From Fasciolopsis buskii (lineage: Eukaryota > Platyhelminthes > Trematoda > Plagiorchiida > Fasciolidae), in the NCBI GenBank assembly GCA_008360955.1, contig LUCM01010374.1:1-64000 (forward strand): a stretch of 64,000 bases of DNA, read 5' to 3'. The notes beneath the pieces are model-generated. The model was not told where the DNA came from. It did not search any database and was given only the letters and a program-made list of their open reading frames with translations. This document shows positions 49,701 to 61,610 of this stretch, one piece after another (positions within the stretch are counted from its first letter, which is position 1; each line of letters opens with the position of its first letter). Both the position numbers and the translations under genes were made by a program.

Positions 49701-52700
49701 TCTACGTAACTGCTACTTAACAACAGGTCAGCTCAGTATTCCCGGATTACAGTCCCATCAACTGGCTATTTTCACCGTACTCTGACGCATGAAAATATTG
49801 GTCATCTACTGCGCAACAGTATCAGAGTAAGACGTGGAAAAGTGGAAACTAGCGGTGCAGTCGTTCATGAGCATTACATCTTACTGCACTCCGTTACGCT
49901 TTGAAATTGAACTGGTGAAAACCTCCCAGGTTGAGTAAATTCAGGTATTGATCAGAGCCTATCCAAGTTGGTCACCCAAGCCACTCGTCTCAGGTAATCC
50001 CTTTCGATCGATATTGACAGAATTCGGCACCAGAGTTCTGAACTTTCGTAAAAGTAGCATTTACAAACCAGCGAGAAGGCAACGGAAAACCACATCTGAA
50101 ACCAACAACTCCGTATGTTACTGTATCAAATTCAAAAAAGCCACTGAACAGATTAAACAGGGAATAGATCACTTTCCTTAGATTTTGATGGGCATTTGCC
50201 AGTGATACGCATCTATCAATAAGGGTAATTACCAGTTGATATTCGTGCTACGACTGGACTTTCCTCTGTTGAATGACGGCCGCTCTCAGCGGTTACCGCT
50301 CGGTCAAACAAGTGTTCTAATGTAGACAAAGTGAAGCCTTGCTCTAATCATTCATAATTACTTCAAATTATGTCCAGGATGTTTTTACGCCAGCTGATAA
50401 ACTTGCATCCCAACCCGTCCAAAATAATAATCGCATTTTCACTGGTTTCCGATTGCTGAGTTTGGCATTCATGTCGTAAGCGTTTCATCGCCAGTCAGGA
50501 CGACACAACGAAGATATCACCAAGACCAGTGGTGAAGCGTTTGCAATCAAAACCCCCAGGATTAGAGATAAGAACCCTATGAAAACTAACCGAATAAGCT
50601 CAAATCGACACAAATTTCGCAGCAGTTACATAATACATCTATATCGAAGAAAACAAAAAAATGAATTCAGAAGAATTTGCCCACACGCATGTGAAATACG
50701 CGACTCCTATCATCAGGCCTATTGAAACTTTTCTTGTAAAAATCGATAAACGATCTCGATGTGAGGATTTATCCCACAGCGCGAAGCTCACGAGATGAAA
50801 AATTTGGACTAACACAAGAAAACTCAGTTGATGGTACATGCAAAAAGTTGAAATATATACCCGATCAGTTTAGATTTTACGGGAAAATGAGGCACAACAA
50901 TGCAGAAATTCAGAGACAACAACTGAATAAACAACCACACAACGTGTGATTTCCACTGTTGTTTGCACGCTCGAATTCGTTGTATATCTTCATTTTGTGC
51001 TTCAATACCAGTTTTCTGAAAAAGCGACGAAGAATAAAATGGATAATGGATGTATCAAAAAGGAACTCTACCGTACATTTATCCAGCTCACAATAAGAAT
51101 CTTCAGAAGGAAACTTTGGATTCAGTTGGACCCTACAAATCCAAATATAATCAAGGTGTATCGTTTTACGTTTCTTACTAGTACCCAAGCGTGACTTGCA
51201 GGTGAAGAAGTATAGTTTTATTGTTACATAGGGATTCCAAGGTTGTGCTTCTAACAAAATGGGCCTTTAGCGATTTTTCGGTGGAACGAGGCGCGACAAC
51301 TAGAATGGGGAGCAGTGTTACATACCGGACGGATTATCTCCACACCGGATCAGAAATAAAATCTGATGACCTGGAATTTTTCCATATATTACACCCCTGA
51401 GTATACTGTGCAGCATATGCCCCATGACTGTTAGAGGCTAGTACGCGGTAGGGAACCGACAACTTGGATTAGTACAAAAGCAAATAAGACCCCAATAGGT
51501 CAGGTGGAGCAGCAAGTCGGGTGATAGTGAACCTTCATCTGTCACCAGTGATCTGAGGGCCAGAAATTAGAACCGCTGCCAATTTTGGATAACGGACGCT
51601 TAATTCATTTGACCAACATTGGTTATTAAGTCAACAACATGCAATCCATCATCCAATTGTGATTTGACCCAAATACTTTTCAGAAGCGAAGAACGTGGGT
51701 AAGTTTTGTGGGATGGTTCTCGAAAAAAATAACAAGATGAATTATTTCTGGTCAGATATGACACATATCGTCCAAATTGGACTTTGCAAAAGCATATGCA
51801 GATGTCTAAAAAGGTCTATCATTTTACCGTTATGCATAAAACCCAATCTGAGATGACCTGACGGGAAAGCTTTATAATTTTTACTTGAAAGTAATGACCT
51901 ACCGAAGGAATTCTTGGGCAGCATCATTCAGGTTTTCTCCGGTAACTACACTGACACGATAGGAAATTGCGCGTAGTTTCTGTGACGATGAAAGCAAATC
52001 ATGGGATTAATGGATACTTTCCTCACGTCTATTGTGACAAAAGTCGGCTAATTTTAAAACCTTGCCAGACGTTCCGTAATAAAACGGAAAGTAGAATGAT
52101 CGGGACTAATGAAAATTTGTCGAACTGTATGTACTTTAACAAAACAGATACCGGGTCAGTGTTCACTGTCGGTAAATTAGACCATTTTTAAAAAATTTAG
52201 TCTTAATCAGTTTGCGTTATGTTGTTGGGAGATAGGGAGGCCAATAGCTATGGATGGACTTTTGTATAGGTAAGGTATGTTTTTGTTGGCAGTAAGGCGA
52301 ATAAGTGAAACCATTTGGGGTCTTCAAATTGTGGGTTTCTTTGGGAAAGAGTTCCCGCTGCGACCAAAAGAGAGAGTAACGATTGCCTCAAACGACAACC
52401 TTGGCGCCGGCAAATACATATTCCTAAATAGCACATCACATGGCGTATAATTTTGTGAATTCCCGCGAATTTGATATCGCATAGTCCCAAAATTACGTCG
52501 TTAAGTCTTGCATGTCCAGTCGGTGTTTCCTGGCAAACTAATATCCCGTTCTTCTACCTCAACTAAGGAGAAGTCAAAAAAATTAAGGCCACTCAAAACA
52601 TCACCAAATACAACTAAACTCTGCTCTTAGATCTTTAGTCTTCCATTCTGTCCTCTTATTGATCAAAGTTTTGTGTAGTCAGCACTACATCCTGGCAGTA

Positions 52701-53169
52701 TCAATGCTTGGAGTGGTGTTACTCGCGTGGCACCACTGATCATTGTTGCCTGCGAAACGGTTGGTTTTGGTTTCATCAAGCATGAAAAAGTCGCACGAAA
52801 GGCTGTATTTGTTGCTTTTGTTCACCAACTGTTTCTTTTTTCTGTCTGCTGATCGGTCAACTTTGAAGGCCAAATATGATCATTTTCGTTGTTCGTTAAG
52901 CTGATGTCTCACTGACTTACCGTGTTTGTCGGTGACGATATTGAACACGGCAGGTTTCATGCTGGGTTTCGTTCGTCATTAGTTGACCATTTTATACAGT
53001 TGGTTGAGACAAGAAAAACTGCCCCTTTATGCTGAAACTTTTGAACGAACCGTTTGTGTGTGGGTAATGTCTTGTGGTTTTAAATGTAACTACTACTTCG
53101 AAACGACTCTGACCACAAAAGCGTTTGAATCAAACTGGATGGTATCGAACGAAGGATCACTCACTTTAG
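46742..53169. other. Unassigned region downstream of the Gypsy pol
   Basis: Presumably starts with the lost 3' end of the Gypsy element. Apart from the inverted repeat at 50.48 kb nothing is supported. A minus frame at 52873-52685, followed by a consensus-like donor farther upstream at 52920, could be a 3' exon of the GTPase-like gene but has no homology to prove it. Confidence 0.45.
50478..50580. repeat. Imperfect inverted repeat with a relative near 59.83 kb
   Basis: AAGCGTTTCATCGCCAGTC (50478-50496) is nearly the reverse complement of GACCAGTGGTGAAGCGTTT (50524-50542), about 16 of 19 positions. The segment from 50512 to 50580 also resembles 59826-59905 (shared GGTGATGAAGCGTTTG-like core, ATC.AAAC.CC, CCC..GTA/TGAAAAC). 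It looks like a dispersed element with a foldback. Confidence 0.45.
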
Positions 53170-53580
53170 CCAATCTATCGGAATGCGCTTGGGGAACAGA
53201 AACAGAGTCAGATTCGAGCGGTTCGTTTTTGATCCCCAATAGAAGATTTACGGTGTCCCGAAAGCCGTCGTCAGTCGCTTGAAAATTGTCTATCGGGTTG
53301 AAAATTTGGTGCTCGAGTAGACAGAACTACTCCAAAGAACCTAAATCATATACCAAAATCATCCCGTCCACCGTTCTTCTCAATTGCATGAATAAAAATT
53401 TAAACCTATCGAAAGGAATGACGATGAAATCGCATTGACACAAAGATAATGAACAAATAAATTCCCAACTAATCTACTCTGCTGACTGCAACACAGTGCT
53501 GACTTACACGAGGAATAAAGCACCCAGATGTATTGTTTGTGTTGTTTTCAGAAACCGCGTTAGACTGAAGTAAAAGGTTC
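53170..53580 (-). CDS. Candidate downstream exons of the GTPase-like gene
   Basis: Two stretches on the minus strand look like exons. The first, about 53580-53509, follows an excellent acceptor (TTTTTATCCCCAG) and ends at a consensus donor (GTAAGT). Its entry phase fits the last sure exon of the GTPase-like gene at 58061, and in that phase it ends IHLGALFLV, similar to the strand before G4 in RGK proteins. The second ends at a GTGAGT donor near 53175. It is open from a possible acceptor around 53325 and contains ATDDGFRDTVNLLLGIKN, which could be a GTPase helix. The phases of the two do not join cleanly, so either an exon is missing, there is an indel, or one of them is unrelated. Treat this as a lead, not a gene model. 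Confidence 0.25.
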
Positions 53581-56500
53581 TGGGGATAAAAACGATTAAC
53601 AGTTCCGTTACTCGCAAAAGAGACCTTGTTGGCAAGTTAATGAACTTCCAACTAAACGCTTCAAAAGTGTGGAGATCCCATTTTATAACCATTTGTGTCC
53701 GCGCGTTGATAAGGTCCACGACAATTAATTCAAAACAAATTTTACCTTGGTCGAACTCACCAGGCCAGGTAAGTTTCTTCGCATTTGCTGTTGGAGCGCA
53801 TAAAAAGTAATTCTCAACGTGATATTCACAGTCGCCCTGGATGGAATAGTAAGTCGACTATCATACATCACACGGCAGTAACGTGCCGGTAGCGTCATAA
53901 AATATGTGAGCCCAATAACTCATAACTATAAGATGACCTCGAAAGTTCACATCGAACATTAAAACCCTGTACAACTAGCCTGTTTTTGAGTTGCTCACGC
54001 GTGTTTCACCTTTGAATGAAACTCGACCCAACCAGCAAATGCACAGAACTGCCTGACTGCTGAATTGAAGGGTTTTTCTGTATTCTGAACTTCTGCGATT
54101 GCTACACGGTGGTAAGAATTCGCTTCGGAACAAAATCGAAACCAACGGAAAGCGGTAGGAAATAAGAAAGCCAGTGTCATTCGGGGATTATTCTAATGCA
54201 GTCAGGTGACAAAGTCCAGCAAATAAAATAACAACCATCGAGGTTCGTTGCAACATCAGCATGGTCGAGTGTTGATGTGTGAAGTTCCAGTTCGGTTAGC
54301 CAAACAGATTGCCACATGAAATGCTCCCAGCTGACCTGCGTCTCAAGCAGCCTCCGTTAAAAAACTCCTACGCAGTATCTTCTCTTAGGGAGAGTGTTTC
54401 TACTAAAATGAGGGGACAAAGGGGAACGCCCCGGTCTCTGCATCCCGTTGATGAGTTTTTGATAATCATTCTATGGGAGATGGATAAACCCTGATTCCAA
54501 ACTGACCACGGACAGCGTACAAAGCAGACGGTTGTAGGCTCACTGAGATCCATAACGAAAGCATGTACTGAGCACCAACAACGACTGGCCCCATTCGAAA
54601 AGGGTCTGAAGTGAGCAATCACTCCCCAGTGGATTACGTGACCATTGTATCATCCTTCCGCCCTGTGTGTTAGACCAAAGGCCCCTGGTATGATGCACTA
54701 AGTCAACCCTCCACTACGGTTTAGGCAACTGGGTGGTGTTCTCTAACGCGGAAAAGGGAAAATAAAGACGTCTTCTCTAGTTTTGTTTCGTCAATAGACA
54801 ATCGACCCTACTTCCAGCTCCCACTAACTCTAGTGAGAAAACCCGAATCCAGAAGACACAAAAAGTTCGTTTATTGATCACAGTCAAATCGGTAATATTG
54901 GTCTTCAATGACCAACATTCACTGATCGATTCTTCTGCTGGCTCCTTCGGTCCCTCGACATTCAGCGACTTTCTTGTGTGGCATTTTCGCTCAGGTTATC
55001 GATTGTCGTAATCATTGAGAAGTTACTGCAGCTTTGTTGCTTCCCGGCGAGTTGATACCCACTACCTTTGCAGGTGTTATTTATACCACCTGTAAAGGGT
55101 CTTGATGAGTGGCGGATGATAAGGATGAAAGAATGGAAGACCTAGCATTTGTGGTGAACTCTGCACATTGTTTCGTTTTCTTTCCTCTTTCTCACTCACT
55201 GTTTCCATTCTGCTACATGGTTCCGATGGCACAAGGTCTGTATACAGATTTATGCCATGTATATCCATTAAATGTAGTGTCTGATAGGAATGAGCGAGCT
55301 GGCGAGAAGAGTAGCCCTAAACGAGGGACTAAGATAAACCTGTCATTGTTCAGACAACTGGTTGGATTCATGTTTATTCTAAGTGATTACAAATCAATTT
55401 AGTTTTTCCGCAGCATACGGATGTAAAAAGGAAAAGCAAAGGCTGTGTGTAACGGGCAGGATTTAAACCACAATCTTCATTCTGAGTATTGAAGGATCGC
55501 ATTCTACTGGCTATAGCTGTTAGTCTCCGCAGTATGAGTTTTCGCTTTGCTTGTTCACATTACAGATCAGTACGCTAGGAACCCATTTTGAGAGATCCGT
55601 TAAAGAATCTCATCTTCTCATTTATTAGAACACAGAAGTGCCCAATGTTAGCAGTGAATGAGGTAAATGAGAAATAATCCAGCACTCACGATTCCCTCAC
55701 CGGTCAAGCCTGTGTGGATAGGCCGTGCCAATCATGCCAAATAGGAATGGAATGGCTGTTCAGTGGCTTTCAATACACGGCTGAGAATCAAAACCTAGTG
55801 ATGAATCAAATGGTTATAATCTGATTATTTATTAACACGCAGTGATTCTACTCATAGAAATGGAAACTTCGGAATATCTGGCGAGATCAGTTCATATTTG
55901 AACTTTTCCTCATGGAATCCATCCATACCGCCGGAATGCGGTAGATGACTGATTATTTTCTCTGGAGCTCCAAACGCCAATATTACTACCATTATCACCT
56001 ACATTACAACTACTACCAACATATGTCACCTGGTCCTGGGTACTCTGACTGCGATCACGTTTCACGCTTCTGCCATTGTTATTTTATGGCCTGAACAACA
56101 TCAAATTCCCCCGGGTTTGGTGGATTTCAAAAGCGGTTGCTTAGTTGCTGTAGGAAGAGTTCATGTGGAAAGGATAAATCGGTCTAACGTTGGGAACTGA
56201 GCACTAGATGGGAACCGATTTATTTGGTCAAAAATGGATGAACCCTGTGCAAACCAGATACAATTTTATTACCGTTTAAGCGTTCTTGCAAAAGCAGGTG
56301 GTCAATCAAAAACAAATCGTTGAAAAAGATTAAGTAATGACCTTAAAAATATCAGGAGATGAAGTTCGTAATATTGGATCATCTAGTGAAAGAGTAAAGA
56401 GAAATTTTTGTCTATTTAAGGGACTGAGGCCATTGACTAATGCAAACCCAATTGTCAGGTAATCTTTCTTTTCACGGTCTGACGAGTCACGCAATTTATC

Positions 56501-58060
56501 GTCCACAGAAAGATCCTTTTCCTACGCAAGGGGACTGAACTGATTTTCAGCTGCATGTGGACTGAAACTAGGAAAGCGTAAGGACGTTCGAGGGGAGCGA
56601 AATTCTTACGAATTAACCAGTGTCAGACAGTCAGAGTATACAACGCAAAACATGGTCACGTTAATGCATCAAAAAGTCGACGTAACGCATCGCAGCCGAA
56701 AGAAGCAACCTTTAGCTCATGGAGAAAAGTGCTCTACCGCTTAAATTTCACAGACACGATTCTCGAACGAGAACTACGTAAATGAACGTACATTTCTATG
56801 GCACAACAACTGTTCCGGCTTCCGGACGCGTGATGCCTAAGTGTATATTCCATTCCTTTTTGCGACATGCTTGAGGCATGAGTGAAGTGGAGGGGACATG
56901 TGCCATAGCCACTAAGGCAGACTGCATGGGGAGGGAGATCGCCAACCCAGACCCTGAAACTTGGAGTGGCATAGAGCCACATAAGTTTTTACTGAACCCG
57001 GTGTGGCACCGAGCCTGGCGACGAGTTGCCATCTACCATCAGATGCTTTCTTCTGCGGCTATAAGACACGTCCATAAAAGCAGGGTGTGGCTTGCATTGC
57101 AGCACCTCCCGGCCTGTCGCGGCACAAAAAATCTTGGCATGATCAAATTCCTATGTAGACTGGAAAGTTCACAAACTTGGCAGACCTAGAAGATCAATTT
57201 GCCAGTCTATTCCAGTGTCACAGTTTACATTGGGGCTGACTGTTTGATTTTCTGCTGCCAGCTAAATAATCTCATCAAACTGAAAGTATGATTTTCCAAA
57301 CGGGTCACTATTGGTGAACTGATGCGCAGGGATTGAGGACACCTTTCCACTACATTACTGGGAATGGCCCATCGGTATAATTTCTCAGTCACTTATTAAC
57401 GACTGTTTTCTTCACGTTGAATGACCATATCTCAGATGTTTATGTCTGCCATCAAATGGACTCCTTTCAGTTCATGAAGCATCCCAATAATCGGGTCTAC
57501 TCACATATTCCAAGCTCCTTCTGTATTAACCAGTGGGCTTTCAATGTTCTTACACTTCACTGAGTCGCTTTTGTTCGCATATCATCGATGTCGACGATGT
57601 TGGCGACGTTGTTGAGACCAGAATTTCCGAATAGAGAAGTTTGTGAAATACGGTTATAACAGTGAACTGCCTCGTACAGCACTTTCACTGCCAGCTTCAC
57701 AGAACTGAAATACTGGGTGTATCTCCTTATAGCCGAGTTCATCTCACAAGTGGATTTATTTCATTAAACAGGACAGCCTTTCTTATAAGTTGTCAAGTCA
57801 TATGGTCAGTTTCAGGAGCTGGAACTTCCGTTGCTTATCCTCTATTCATTTGTGGTTTTAAACACATCCTTCTTGTCGAATAGTTGCTAGAGGTGGACAA
57901 ATCAAAGGAGTTACCAGTGTGTCCGTTACTTTTCTTTTTAGAAAAGATGTCATTAAAAAAATAAGTTGTGCAGAGTGACCGTTCAGATTTGACACCGAGC
58001 GTAGAGAAGGAACAGTGTGAACGAATGAGATTATACAAACGGATGGAAACTATGACTGAC
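53581..58060. other. Unassigned region, probably intron of the GTPase-like gene
   Basis: If the exons near 53 kb belong to the gene at 58-59 kb, this is an intron. I searched by eye for a minus-strand NKxD (G4) motif and found none. It contains the possible SINE at 55.44 kb. Confidence 0.4.
55435..55535 (-). mobile_element. Possible tRNA-derived SINE head
   Basis: The minus strand reads TATAGCCAGTAGAATGCGAT, then GTGGTTTAAATCCTGCC about 30 bases on. The second resembles a tRNA B box (GTGGGTTCAAATCCCGCC) and the first a weak A box. No terminal stem was checked. Confidence 0.35.
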
Positions 58061-59135
58061 CTCTCGAGTGGGAGCTCCCAAATACTGACCAAAACCCGAT
58101 CGCCATTGACTGTTAGCGTTGCACTTGACAGCGAAATGGTTGCACTCATTTCAGCCGACGTTGTACATGTGCAGCCAAATCCCTTCTCTAAAATAGCCGT
58201 TTTTCCAACTCCGTTCTGTCCAAGGACGAGGATTTTGAATGTGACCAATTCATCAAGATTGATACTTTCTGCAAAATTCTTTCAGCATGGAAATAGTTAG
58301 AATGGGATCAACAGACTAAAATGTGCCCTTACAACACACAGATACAAAAGAATGTTTAAACCTACATTTTTTTCCAAACAAGTTGACCGGTTGTTCGATG
58401 GGACCACTGAAAAGCGAAAAGTATGCATGCGAAATAATACAGTTGAAGTTGCATTCACTTTCAAGAATAAAAATCTGGCTATGGAGTGGAATTAGAAAAA
58501 CCCGTGCAAATTTTACGGTTTATACCCCCCGATTTTCGATTCCTTTTCATTTCGATATGTTCGACCACTACTATGCAAACTTAGTTACTTTTTCACTTAC
58601 AGTAATTTTGTTTAGTAAGATCACGTTCATTTACAATTTGAACTCGTCAAAATTACTGACCAAGTAGCAACTTACACGTCTTTCGGAGTTACAACGCTCT
58701 TGGTTTGTATACACGCTAAGTCGGAAATTCCACCTGGTAAATTTTGTACACTCTCTTGCATACAGTTTTCAGGTTTTGTCATACGGTCCTTCTCGTCTGG
58801 TACAGACACTTCGAATTCACAACCTTCTAGAACCGACGCAGTTTGCGTGTGTTTTGGAAGCAAATTTTCTTGTTGTGTCCCATTCCTAGACCAAGTGACT
58901 TGAATAAGTTCCAGAAAAGGGAACTTCAAACCTTCCAGCTAGTTGATTTGCAGCGTGAAATGAACCTTTGTTCTGATCATATTTGTCGTCTGGAGTTACT
59001 TGGCATCGAGAAGACTCGAACAGGTGACCAAAGGTCTCATTCACTTCTTCTTGAAGACTTCTTTCTGTGGTCAAATTTAGATGATGTTCATGCAATGCTT
59101 CATCTCTTTCATCTCTGAGACGGCGATTGATTTCT
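58061..59135 (-). CDS. Ras-superfamily GTPase, RGK-like (partial gene, three exons)
   Basis: Three exons join in frame: 59135-58932, 58885-58676 (46-bp intron between them) and 58264-58061. The first two give an acidic, hydrophilic N-terminal extension of about 138 residues with no recognised domain. The third starts the GTPase fold: FKILVLGQNGVGKTAIL is a P-loop (G1, GxxxxGKT). After two beta strands, where Ras and Rab proteins have DTAG (G3), the sequence reads VSIWELPLER. A Trp-Glu at this place is typical of RGK proteins (Rad, Gem/Kir, Rem), which bind calcium-channel beta subunits and the cytoskeleton. Splice sites: acceptor after TTTACGTTTAG at 59135, donor GTAAGT at 58675, donor GTCAGT at 58060; the 46-bp intron starts with a weak GTTTGA. 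The first coding exon and the exons for G4 (NKxD) and G5 were not found with certainty. P-loop NTPase: confident. RGK: tentative. A pseudogene cannot be excluded. Confidence 0.6.
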
Positions 59136-60240
59136 CTAAACGTAAAGCGAAGGAAAAGTCCTTTAGATAATTCAAACAACGGCAAAATAAACCAAAATCC
59201 CTATATATATGTATACATATATGATATCAGGTTAGAGAACGATTTTCCTTCCCGTAGCTTAGCTTCAACAGGGTGGCATTGGTTTGTTCGCTGAGCTGGA
59301 CACTTTGATTGCAATCAGAAGGAGATTTGAACTCGGGCATTTCACCCTGCAGGCACGTGTTGTTATTTGGTCACATTCCAAGGGGACTGGTCAGAACAAT
59401 CGGATTAAGTTTTCCCATTTATTGCCCTTAGTAACATTTAGAAGAGTACAAGTATGAGGTTGACCAGAGGAAGAGTTTCGTGTTTTCAGGAGGTCTGGTC
59501 CGAAGGATGAGCAGCAAAACAGCAATTTAAAAATCAATAGACCAATCATACTAGGCATCGAATACCGAAAACCCATTCACTGAATGCGAAAGACGTTGTT
59601 CACTGTCATTAATCTCGATTGTAAACCCAGACAACACAGTTTCTAATATTAACCATCGATGACCACCTCAGTAAAATTGTTTAAGTAGATCGATGGAAAG
59701 ATTCAGACGATGGAAAGTGACAACTTAACATGGTACTCCCGGTTTCGAAGCAGCCACCAAGAAAGATGGACCAGTCATTAAAGGAAATTTCCAGTATGAT
59801 CGGGATCAATCTACTTGAAATGGGTTGATGTCACCTCGACTGGTGATGAAGCGTTTGATATCCAAACGCCAAGTCCAGCAAACAGAAACCCGTAGAAAAC
59901 ATACTGTATAACTAAAGTTTGTTGTGAAATACTTATTCAGTATTCACTATATGATATCAGCTCTTGACTCGCCATTAAGAAACCGTGGACGGATTGTGCA
60001 GCTGTTTTGTCCTTGTTAGGAACCATGAGCAACGCATATCTACCGCACCTAAACCGGGACGCGAACCCGGGATGAACGATTGGTTGGTTGAATAGTTTCC
60101 TGAACCCTATCACCTCCAACTACTTACACTCACCAATTTCCAAGTTGTGTAGGCCATATACGGACCAAACGACGTAAGGAGTGTATCGAAAAATCGATGC
60201 GCCATGTATTGGTTTTTATTGTGAATGATATAATATTAAT

Positions 60241-60256
60241 AACACAGCGTTGTTGG
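60241..60256. repeat. 16-bp inverted copy of the Penelope 3' end, upstream of copy 1
   Basis: AACACAGCGTTGTTGG just before copy 1 is the exact reverse complement of CCAACAACGCTGTGTT at the 3' end of both copies (about 61590-61605). Inverted terminal pieces upstream of a 5'-truncated body are typical of Penelope-like elements. Confidence 0.65.
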
Positions 60257-60261
60257 GTATA

Positions 60262-61609
60262 AAACTTTGTCTCATGTCAACATACTTCACGTTCAAACAT
60301 GAGTTGTGCAAACAAACGGATGGTGTGGCCATGGGATCACCCATATCCCCCATTGTAGCAAACCTTTTCCTGCACTCGGTTGAATCAAAAGCCCTAATGG
60401 ATTTTGTCCACCCCCCACGCCTGTACGTGCGGTATGTCGACGATACATTTGCAATCATCAAGTCCACAAAAAAAGATAGCTTTCTTCAAGCTCTCAATAA
60501 GCAATGCAGATCCATTAAATTCACAATGGAATCGGAAGACGCCAGTAGAGTCATCAACTTCTTAGACTGTCGTCTGAAAGTTAATGACTCAAGAAAATTC
60601 AATATCGGCATCCATAGAAAATCCACACATTCGGATAAGTATTTGGACTTCAGTTCAGCTCATCCACAATGCGTGAAGCGGACTCTTATTTGCTCGCTAG
60701 CCAACAGAGTTCAAAAGCTATGCAGTGATGATACCGAACGCAACGAAGAACTAAGACGTCTACACGACATCCTACAGGACAATCACTACCCACCACGCCT
60801 CATAAGAAAACAAATGAAAACTAGCGTGTCAACAAACATGACGAAGAAAGAAGAGAAGAAAACGGCCTCCGTCGGAATTCCGTACAGATCAGGTACTTCG
60901 GAAGCAATAAGAAAGGTCCTCAGTGACTTTGATATTCACACTTTCTTCCGGATGGATAACACTTTAAAGCGCCACCTATCAAAAGTTAAAGATCAAGTCG
61001 GTGTGCAAGACCACGACAATTGCATCTACAAAATCAGTTGCAAGGAATGCCCGGCTGAATACATTGGACAAACCAGCAGACAACTGATGACGCGGATAAC
61101 TGAACACAGAAGGAAAGAAAAGTGCAGACCTACAGATAAGGCGGCCTTATCAAAACTTGAGCGCGATTCAGCCATCGCTCTGCATGCCATAGCAGAAGGG
61201 CATAACATAGATTATGAAAACGCAAAAATACTTCAACGTGGATTCAGAACCTGCACTGAGCGTAAGGTTGCCGAGGCTCTGGCGATAAGCACCCACCCCA
61301 CATGCATAAATCGGAACGACGGAGCAGAGATCTCGGAGATATGGACAGCCCTAACATCATTAAGAAACAAGCATACCAAAGGTCACCGCGCTAGTTGACC
61401 CCACCACCACGGTGACGCATGACGTGGAAGACAACTAATCACTCACCTGACCCACATTTCAAAGCACACACATACACGAACACAACTAAACATCAGTTGG
61501 CATGTGAACGTTCCCTCAGTCATTTGATTGTAAAACTTGCCTTGAGAAAGACTACCCACGGTAGTCGAAACGTTGGCGCATTACATCTACCAACAACGCT
61601 GTGTTGTGT
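60262..61609 (+). mobile_element. Penelope-like retroelement, 5'-truncated copy 1 (RT + GIY-YIG)
   Basis: An open frame (to 61398) encodes the C-terminal half of a Penelope-type polymerase. Residues counted from 60250 show QTDGVAMGSPISP (22-34; the RT motif before the active site), RYVDDTFA (61-68; the catalytic YVDD), then INFLDCRL. A linker leads to a GIY-YIG endonuclease: CIYKISCKEC (258-267), YIGQTSRQL (271-279), TRITEH (281-286), HAIAEGH (312-318) and a C-terminal ERKVAEALAI containing the candidate catalytic Glu. The RT-GIY-YIG fusion is diagnostic of endonuclease-positive Penelope-like elements, which prime at nicks their own nuclease makes. The N-terminal RT motifs are missing, so the copy is 5'-truncated and not autonomous, but its frame is undamaged, which suggests recent insertion. 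The 3' tail (61399-61609) ends in the hammerhead-like fold listed separately. Confidence 0.93.
61540..61600 (+). ncRNA. Hammerhead-like fold at the 3' end of Penelope copy 1
   Basis: A 7-bp stem, GACTACC (61550-61556) with GGTAGTC (61560-61566) closed by a 3-nt loop, is followed at once by GAAAC, the box-2 sequence of hammerhead ribozymes. A second hairpin follows (GTTGG 61572-61576 with CCAAC 61590-61594). Upstream, CCTTGAGAAA stands where a hammerhead has CTGATGA, so box 1 does not match the catalytic consensus. Penelope-like elements are known to carry hammerhead motifs in their terminal repeats. The placement fits, but this version may be inactive. Confidence 0.45.
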
Positions 61610-61610
61610 N

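Noticed and set aside
56734..57189. Overlapping frames of 78-103 codons on both strands in a GC-richer patch
   Set aside because: Neither strand shows a recognisable domain or splice sites; possibly an unknown repeat.
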